A stretch of DNA of 27,925 nt from Sphaeroforma arctica JP610. Taxonomy: Eukaryota > Opisthokonta > Ichthyosporea > Ichthyophonida. Each line of letters opens with the position of its first letter. The stretch's first letter is position 1. The translations under genes were made by a program, and so were the position numbers. The stretch lies in NCBI RefSeq assembly GCF_001186125.1, contig NW_014040414.1:11996-39920 (forward strand), written 5' to 3'. The notes below the pieces were generated by a model. That model worked only from the letters and a program-made list of their open reading frames with translations. It was not told where the DNA came from and did not search any database. Shown here piece by piece: positions 20,150 through 27,925 of this stretch.

Positions 20150-23100
20150 CTACTGCGCATCACCATTCAAGAACTCGTCCAGCATGACCTGGGCTGCCTC
20201 GGGTTGATCCAAGGGAACCTGCATGGGAAGAGGTCTGTAGTGAGCGCATGCTACATAGCAGGAAGAATCTATTCTAGACAGATTGTATCATTGATTGACC
20301 TCAAGTGCTCTCGGAATTATCCGATACGGTAGTCTTTCGCCATGAACTGATCAGGAATGCATCCGTAGAGCGAGTGTTACTCTATGAATGATAAACAGGA
20401 AACTTCGGACATGCAGACTGATTTTTTTCCTAATAAAATGCAAACACAAATAGTAGCATACCATGTGGCCGGCGTCAGCAATGGTCTTGAACATAAAGTT
20501 CCTGTACTTGCGGACTGTACCAGACACTTTTCCGTTCACTTTCCAGTCTTTGACCTGTACAATGTGCGTGATGATATCGTTTGATAAGCCATCGAATAAG
20601 TTGAACTAGCCGATACTGAATGCCCTCGTGAGTCGAGGATAGCCGCAAACACAAGAACATGTCTAGTGCTGTAATCAAAAGAGATGAATATAGTTAAGAG
20701 AAATTATATTCAAACAGGTATGTCGGCAGCACGAACCTCAGCCGCATTGAAGCCATCGTGACCAGACCATGGGAGCGCCAAGGTCCATTCTCGGTTGCCC
20801 ATCCAGTTGCAGATGTAATCCGCTTCGCCTGTTGAGGTTATTAGAAAGTGAATAAAATCAGTAACTTTACATAGCCTTATGTACGAAATTTTAGTAAAGA
20901 GCAAAGATATACACTTTTCAACCACCATCGAGCAAAGCAGAAGATTTCGTACCGCTGTAGCAAACCGAAAGAATGAAATAAGCGAAGCAGAAAGAGCAAG
21001 ACTATCTATAGCTACTAGCATATCCGACGCTGAGCAATACTGTATTCCGCTCATTATACAATTCACAAGGAGTGTCCCTAGATTAAGCGACATAAATACA
21101 TGCAGAAGTAAACCAAGCGCGAATCCAAAATGATATTTCTTTCACACATCAAGTCGATGGGAACATACCAGCATAGATCAAGACATCAAGATCATCTTCC
21201 AGAAGCATTGTAACGTTCGGCGAGAGATCACGCATGAAATCAGTCTGCAACAAAACAGAAGGTAGTGAATTTCAAGCGCGAATTGCCGCAAAGAGCTGCC
21301 CCACGTTACTTCTAATATATAAGTCGCATTTCTGAGTGACAAATATCACTCAATCTGATATCTTGAATCAAACCCATGCAATGAACTACAATGTAACTCT
21401 AAGGAAACTTCGATTTTGAAACGCAAATCGATTACCGATTGAAACGCATACGATGGATGCAATTCACCAGCATACAATGATACTGCCTATGACTTCGTTA
21501 AAAAACGCATTCAAAAACAACATGATTACATACGATGAAATGCAGATTCACCAGCATATTGCAACTCTGCCATTCCTCGTCACCCTGCACGTGCAACGTC
21601 TTTCTGGTGTTGGCATCGTTAAGGAAGTCCGACACAGGCGCGAAGTCATAGCAGAGCGGGGGATGCTCTGTAAGATACAAACATAGGACAGTTGAACACT
21701 ATATAACAAGGATACGCAGAGAGTTTTATGACGCCGAGCAAAAAGCGAAGCCACAACACCCACCAAGTACAGTGGAATAAAGTCTCTGTAATAATTACGA
21801 CAACATAGTGCTTGATTGAAACTGTGATTGCTTGCGGTGTGAGGGCAAGACCATCTTGGTCAATCTTGTTGGACGATCTGACGTGAAATCGTGTGTATTC
21901 GAATGGAGTTCCTTCGAGTGCAAAGCCCCGTGTAAAATGAATTCACACATACCACATTGTTCGCGCACGTCGTATTGATTGAGACCTGTCGAGAAGTGAC
22001 AAGAAAGAGCAAAAGATGAGCCATTCAACAGTAAATCAAATGTGCAGAAAATTAGAACTTACTTTCACAAGCAGGCGGTACAAATGCGGAGTTTTACCCG
22101 ACCACCGTGAACATATGGTCGATAACAAAAAGAAGTTGATAACATAATAGTTTAACTACCTCGAATGGGATACAAACTTACCAGTCAAATCCTGGCAGGA
22201 CAGACTATACTTATGTCAACGGAAACTTGGGAATCAAAATAAAGAATTGAACTGATGTGACGCTAAAATTTCTTCGGTGGGCCATAAAAATGACTACAAC
22301 TCACATATATCAATACATTAACTCAAACATATTGTGATTTAACTATACCTTGCAACTTGAGAGGAACCATGAAAGCCATGTTGCAGAACTCCATCGCAGC
22401 CGGACAGGCGAGCTTAGAACCAGCCTATGATAAAACAACATGGGTTGCGACACAATCAGTGTGAGTAATCACACACAATACCACAACGACACATCCAACA
22501 TTGATGTCCAGTATTGCATACTTCGATAGCACAAGTTGAGCTCAAGCTTTCACAAACGGCTTCCTGGAGTCGACAATTCGCTCAATTGTACTCTCGAAAT
22601 GAATACACAGGACTTGTACCTCCGAATCCCCTGCTTTTAATAAATGAGAGTAGCATGCTCAAGCAAAGCTCAACGGAATTATATCAATAAATAGAACTTA
22701 CGCTGCACTTGTTGATCAGATTCACGCAGCCGTCGACGGCACCTTCCATCGCGTAGTAGCCCATCTTGCCAACCACCTATACGTTGGGAAGTACGAATCA
22801 AATGATATGAGAGCTGGTGAAATATATTACTGACCTGGTGTAACAAGTGAGTAGAGTCAATACGTGCACAAAAAATGCGCACCATAAAGGATAGTATTCA
22901 AAAGTGTGCAAGTAGCCATAGCTGGTCCACGACTGCTGGAAATAGATCTCCCACAGGTATTGTCGTTTGAGCCAAAACTGAGCGAGGTAGCTACTCGGTG
23001 CCTACGGACAATAAACCACACACCGGATAGATAAACAAAAGTATACGGCACCTACGTATGAGATGGCGCGAGCAAATAATATACCGCACTACGGACACAG

Positions 23101-26100
23101 ACTTACTGGGTGATACTTGTTCTTCAGCGCGTACTCGGGGTACTGGGCGTACTGAATAGCAGGGTTAGTCAAACCGTTTCCAATACCAACACCTCTTAGA
23201 TTGATCTTGACGTCGCCGTCCTTCTTGGCCTTGTTATTCACCTGAATACGGGCAGCCATGGCGGGGACATAGTGACCACCGTAACTAGTTTGAAAATGGG
23301 AAACCGTGCAGATGTATTGTGAGAAGTACATTTTGAAAAATGCGGAAGCATTAATAAAGGGTTCTCGCCTTAATACTTCCCCCTACAGTCGATATCGCAT
23401 TGCGGCCAAATAGTTTTACAAAAAACCCCGAATACAAATCACAGACATCTGAAATGTAAACTACAACACTAGCCGATGTCCACTGATGTCAGCAAGAGGT
23501 GTATATATGAGATTACCTATCAACCTAACAAGTACCTTTCACCGAAGAGATAGAATTTGTTCTTCTGAAGATGCGGGTTGGCTTTGAAGAACGCCTCTGT
23601 CGAATACGCATATGTAATTGAGAGAAAGATGAGAATAAGATGTGGTTGGTTGGGACGTGTGAGACATGACATTCAAACCTCGATTGTGCAGCAATATCGT
23701 ACACTTGCAAGCGACCACATTACACTAACACAGTGAACTGATGGTCTCACAGGTTGCTGAAAATGAATATCACGAGAAAATATCGTTCAACGTACCCAAG
23801 AAGCGATACATTTGCGGGGCTGTGTCCCATTCGCCAGTGTCAGTTAGGCTACCAGTGGAGAAGCCTACGCCAGCAGGCTGATCGATATAGATGATGCTGG
23901 CTTGCTGTAAAGGTCAAAGATACGATACACGATAATTACCGACATTGCAAACTGGCACAATGGTAAAACAATCTCGGAATCATTCGGAAGATGTATCTCC
24001 CGACTGGATTTGAAAGGGGGAGATAGGTTTTTCTGTTTCTGTTTGACATCTGATACTCGGACATTGGATACCAAAGGCTCCTGAAAATTAACTTATACCT
24101 TGTTCCATCCGTAGGGATTGGGGTACGTCTTAAGATGATCGTCATCTCGCAGATGGCAAGGTCCATTCTCCTTCAAAAGAGCGAGCTATTCGAAGGTCAA
24201 AACGTTGAATAGGATTGTAAGAATAAAATTGTCAATACAGTGATCTACAATTTATTCTCAATGAAAACCCCCGACAAACTAACTCCCAGTTGCGCAATCA
24301 CCTTTACAAGTACTCGTGGACCAATAGCTTAATATTCATGTTTGAATGTACGTTCGTTTTTATGTGCATGTCTACAAAAATCTCTGCTAGCTTAATATTC
24401 ATGTTTGTATGTATGTTCGTATTTATGTGCTTGTCTACAAAAATCTCTGCTAGCTTAATATTCATGTTTGTATGTATGTTCGTATTTATGTGCATGTCTA
24501 TAAACATCTCTTCTAGCTTAACATTCATATTTGTATTTATGTTCGTATTTACGTTTGTATGCATATTCGTATTGATGTGAATGTCTACAAAAATCTCTGC
24601 TGCTCACATCGTCCGACTGAGCGCAATTGGTTTGACTACTTCAGCATCAGCATCGATATAGTTCTGTACACCTATACGTATGTAACCTACGCATGCAAAA
24701 GGATTAGTCTAGTCACGTCCATGAGAAGACAAAAGCAAGAATGTACGAAGTCATAAGTTTTTTGTAATTACCTGACTGGAACATCCGGGTCCGCCTGTCA
24801 GCCTTGAACAGTGAAAAGAGACAAAATAGACCATAAATCCAACGTCAGTAGTGGCAGACATAGTACCATATCGCATGTCTAACTTGGAGACTTTAAACCC
24901 CTTCGGCACGATTGGATATAGGATCATTTGCTTCATGATGATTGATGAGTTTTTTATAGTTGGTTGTAAAAGTAAACGATTAACTTATAGTTGGTTATGA
25001 TAATTGTGGAACACTCGATGAAAAGGTTTGCGTGAACTATAACACAGAAACATACCAGAGGATTAGTGGATCGTTGTCCGGATCATTTCGAGACTCAAAG
25101 GCCCTGCAAAAAAGGAAAGCATCAGTATGAGTCCTGCATCATGATACATCCACTCGGCACAGAGCAGTGAACGATAAATATACATGTATACTCAATTCTA
25201 GGTCGACACCCAACAGAATCCGTCGCTCTGTTATTTTACTTCAACGTTCATAGTGCTACACAGAGGTCGAAACAAAGTGACGTACTTGAACCTAGACACA
25301 ACTCGTGAAACCCAACCCGAGGCTCAGTAAGTTGTGTACTACTACATGCCAGCATCGACCCTTCGGAGTCATTCTGATACGAAGCGGCTCACATATTGTA
25401 CGCTAACCGTGTTTACAAAATAACAGTCTGTAACATTGATCGATAATTGAAATTTTAAATTTGGTTTATAGCATACCAGTAGAAGTACTTCATGTCACCA
25501 CCAGCGCCGAAGTACTGCGAGCAATGGGTATCAATAGCAATGGGTGTCAGCTTATATCTAAAAGATCAGTTCGAATGTTTGTCGGTGTCATAGTATATAT
25601 GAGTCTATAATTGTTGCATACCAGACCGTAGTTATATCAGTAATCATGGTAGTCATATGCACCTGCACGCGCACGCAAAATCGAGTTAAATAAATGCGTC
25701 CGTAGATTACTGCAGTTATGAGTATTTGCAGCGAATATTTAACACAATACAAGCAAATTACACAAGACAAGCAAACTACATACTCCAGCCACGGAATGCA
25801 CATCATCGCAGAAGCCCTTTGGGACGTCACCGCCCTTTGATTCGTTGCCAGCATTCAAGTCATTCTCATCAGCCTCGATGCTGATTGCCTGATAACAGAT
25901 GATGCAAAAGGTAATATATCGGAAGTCGAAAACTTAGATAAATCCCACTCCGTTGTTTTACGTCTAAAAGAGTGTGCCATGTACGTGTCAGGTTATCGTT
26001 GTGCATCTCCTAGCAGTAACCTTAAAGGAAATTGCAAGTGTACGCTCAAAAATCTTTCGCCGGTCTACAGGTATTTAGCAATTGGAATTTGACCAGAATA

Positions 26101-26801
26101 TGCACCTCACATATATAATCGTAACCAAAATGTGTACCTCGCATGTATAATCGGCCGTGCCGTACAATACACCAAAAAATTAAAACCAATCAGGTGTGAT
26201 ACGTTTTTACACCTGAGGTAACAAAAGATACTCAAATAATAACCTCACAAGTAGAAGCAATCTGTGCATCGGTGAACTTTATGAGACGGATTGCAAATTA
26301 GCCGTTTAATACATATACACACAGAAACCCAATGTACCAGAAAAGAAAGCGAAACACTACTGCGATATAAAGTTCACTAAATCAGACCGCATGGCAATGC
26401 AAAATCCGGAATAACAGCATTCTATTGTCCTTGGCATATGCAGCTAACATTTATCGTGAATGCTATATACGAGCTGGCGAGTGATAAGGCATCGGTAGGC
26501 CGCTGTCTAAAATTCTTGCTATATTCGCAGGTGAACGAACGTGTCCAAACAGTATCTATGATGACTATATGCCGCTTCCAAAGAAGTGAGTCATATACAA
26601 CTAATGATGACAATGTGATGTAAATACGAATCAGAACTAACACCTATCTCTTTTTGGGGGGTTCATCACAAACTCTGCACACATAAACCGATTGAACACT
26701 CAGGTAAGGATGCGTACCTGCATTCTTGGCCTAGTCTTCGGTTCGGTGGCCGCGGCAGCAGCCGCTACCAACGCGCTCACGATTACGCACGCTACCTTCA
26801 T
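20150..26801 (-). CDS. S10 serine carboxypeptidase (secreted or lysosomal/vacuolar)
   Basis: Seventeen exons in transcript order: 26801-26718, 25888-25784, 25550-25477, 25103-25056, 24802-24772, 24185-24099, 23904-23796, 23596-23536, 23284-23107, 22776-22702, 22424-22349, 21985-21953, 21667-21534, 21244-21169, 20828-20737, 20554-20462, 20218-20150. They give 474 residues, a usual length. Residues 1-18 are a signal peptide ([18 protein letters not shown]). Family landmarks follow: [21 protein letters not shown] (oxyanion hole), [16 protein letters not shown], then nucleophile Ser200 in [24 protein letters not shown], Asp394 in [11 protein letters not shown] and His451 in AGHMVPLDQP. The enzyme removes C-terminal residues from peptides at acidic pH. 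Two junctions are less sure. The exon 3 start at 25550 was picked to keep phase. The exon 15 donor is GTTCGT; a GTTTGA site 21 bases further on also keeps frame, but fits the conserved NAAE-KDW join less well. Confidence 0.93.
21447..21610. repeat. Decayed 82-bp tandem duplication covering an S10 exon end
   Basis: The segment at 21447-21528 resembles 21529-21610, which is the 3' part of exon 13 plus its donor. CATACGATG, GCA.ATTCACCAGCATA and an ACTGCC.AT..CTTCGT-like block recur in order 82 bases apart. On the gene's strand the intron therefore begins with a damaged second copy of the exon end, followed by its own GTATGC donor-like site. Using that site would shift the frame and meet a stop. 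Confidence 0.65.
22182..22191 (-). other. Possible 10-nt microexon or decoy splice unit in S10 intron 11
   Basis: On the minus strand GATTTGACTG lies between a pyrimidine-rich CCTGCCAG acceptor and a strong GTAAGT donor. Read from its first base and joined to exon 12 it spells Asp-Leu-Thr-Gly before LNQYDV, close to the TG that precedes this motif in yeast carboxypeptidase Y. However, exon 11 ends with one extra base, so including the unit shifts the frame. Direct exon 11-exon 12 joining stays in frame. Confidence 0.35.
24325..24600. repeat. 63-bp minisatellite, about four units, in S10 intron 5
   Basis: Units at 24325-24387, 24388-24450 and 24451-24513 are 63 bp each. A fourth, 24514-24600, carries a 24-bp internal expansion (87 bp). 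Each starts TAGCTTAAYATTCAT and ends TCTACAAAAATCTCTGC or a close variant. Within a unit a shorter TTYGTATKTATG pattern is itself repeated. Both 63 and 87 are multiples of three, so long chance reading frames stay open on both strands. The array lies wholly inside the intron between the [10 protein letters not shown] and ENGPC exons. Confidence 0.93.
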
Positions 26802-27925
26802 TCTAAAATATCACTATATGAGACAGAACCAAAGAAATACATGATAAGAACGTATTAGGGAGGAAGAATGATAAATATTTGGAAAGCAATATGTTAAACA
26901 ACAATTACATTAAGTATTGAGTGCCTCCAGCATACTATATTATATCGAATATTTAATTTATGCATATCCAGGATAAATGAAATATTGACATTGAGGCGGA
27001 CCATGGAAGCATCGCGCATAACGTTGCCATCGTAATAGTTTCCTGGAAGAAGTTATGATATTTAACAATGGCTAGGATTCGGCAGACAAGATATATGAAG
27101 TCCACCACTTTGTTTGGAAACTGTAAACATATATGTGCAAAAATGGTGACCGGCGAAAGCGTGTTAAAATGTCTGATTTAGAAGGCAATGGTTAAAAACA
27201 ATCAATTTTTGAGTGCACACAGACTAATTGCATCGCTTTTAAGACGCGTCATTGATATGACATAATTTAACGACAATGAACTTCTCAAAGGCACATATAA
27301 AAATCACGATGCGTTAGACAGGCGCATATATTCTGTGAGAATCAAGTACAGTAAGATAATATTCAGCACATGACATAGTTGTATATGAAGTTCGCGTGCT
27401 TGGCATGCCATCGACATGCGCTACTACTTCATTGTACCCAGCTATGTTAGTAGATTATATCACAAACCTTAGATGAGCTTGTCAACTAGGAATAGATTTG
27501 CTGCGTCGATGCAACGTAGTCTTATAGTAGTATTGTAGTAGTAGTAGAAGCAAAATTATCAAAGGCATTTCGTTCACAATACCTACTATAAATAGTTCTT
27601 GTCTATTTATGCCCAGGTGATAGGCCAACTCACAAGTCACAACACTGACAGACTGTACTCCATCATGAGATGACACTGATGATGGCACAAATATTTATAT
27701 GTAAACATTCCGCTCAGTATTTGTTCACCCTGTACTTATTTTTAACTATTTATCGATTTATGATTCGTCCAAAGCTGGAACCCGGAGTACGGGGTATGCT
27801 CTTTTTTTTTAGACAACAAATGAATCAAGGTTTCAGCAGGGTTATAGGGTTTTCCAAGGAAGTCTCAGACCCAGGCCTACTTTCAGACTCAGACTCGCTC
27901 TCTCTCTCTCTCCCCCGACCCGACG
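26802..27925. other. 5' flank of the S10 gene and low-complexity window edge
   Basis: No gene is supported. The first part should contain the carboxypeptidase promoter and 5' UTR, but no core motif can be assigned. A short GTA-trinucleotide repeat lies at about 27535-27547. From about 27840 the sequence becomes CAGACTC-type word repeats, ending in a (CT)n tract at about 27896-27910. Confidence 0.55.

Noticed and set aside
20710-20736. Reading S10 exon 15 through to an in-frame TGA at its downstream end.
   Set aside because: That would remove the catalytic His. The GTTCGT donor at 20736 joins in frame to the exon bearing AGHM, and the final exon supplies VPLDQP.
22857-23051. Open frame in the S10 intron between exons 9 and 10.
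   Set aside because: No family motif. Exons 9 and 10 join in phase as [12 protein letters not shown], and a cysteine-rich continuation follows as expected.
24290-24580. 96-codon frame that looks like a hydrophobic repeat protein.
   Set aside because: Product of the 63-bp minisatellite inside an S10 intron.
25634-25674. Possible extra S10 exon (minus strand) with AG and GTATGC borders.
   Set aside because: It leaves two bases that create TGA with the start of the next open segment. Exon 2 joins exon 3 in phase without it.

Overview
The window looks like nuclear DNA of an intron-rich unicellular eukaryote. Conserved proteins are split over 5 to 17 short exons by GT-AG introns of about 50-1040 bases, with mostly GTATGT or GTAAGT donors. 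There are no operons, tRNA or rRNA genes. A centriolar C2CD3-like protein beside bacterial/plant-type peptidases would fit a free-living or host-associated protist, possibly a relative of animals such as an ichthyosporean. That assignment is inference.

Layout. 1-512: (AT)n tract, then a tentative small acidic gene on the minus strand. 513-1763: intergenic, with an island of cryptically simple GC-rich sequence. 1764-6238 (+): five-exon C2CD3-like gene of 1002 residues; its first intron holds a decayed 240-bp tandem duplication. 6362-7708 (-): a single-exon FAD/NAD(P)-binding oxidoreductase of bacterial type, tail to tail with the previous gene and only 123 bp apart. 7709-12724: repeat-rich and gene-poor. 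It holds a 77/78-bp tandem duplication, several word-repeat islands, a decayed partial copy of the oxidoreductase locus (10127-10690), a CCACTCT minisatellite, a G-quadruplex-type motif and a 119-bp inverted-repeat (MITE-like) element. 12725-19712 (+): 13-exon S9 prolyl-oligopeptidase-type serine peptidase, 716 residues, complete triad. 20150-26801 (-): 17-exon S10 serine carboxypeptidase, 474 residues, with signal peptide and complete triad; its introns carry a 63-bp minisatellite and a decayed duplicate of part of one exon. 26802-27925: 5' flank and a low-complexity edge.

The exon models of the three spliced genes were assembled by hand. Each closes to an exact multiple of three with every splice phase consistent, and each joins conserved family motifs. 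There is no evidence that the genes form one pathway. The two peptidases are convergent neighbours and unrelated in domain make-up beyond the shared alpha/beta-hydrolase fold. One is probably cytosolic; the other enters the secretory/lysosomal route. The strongest unusual points are the C2CD3-like gene, the intronless (possibly transferred) oxidoreductase with its nearby decayed copy, and repeated local duplication as a theme in introns and spacers.
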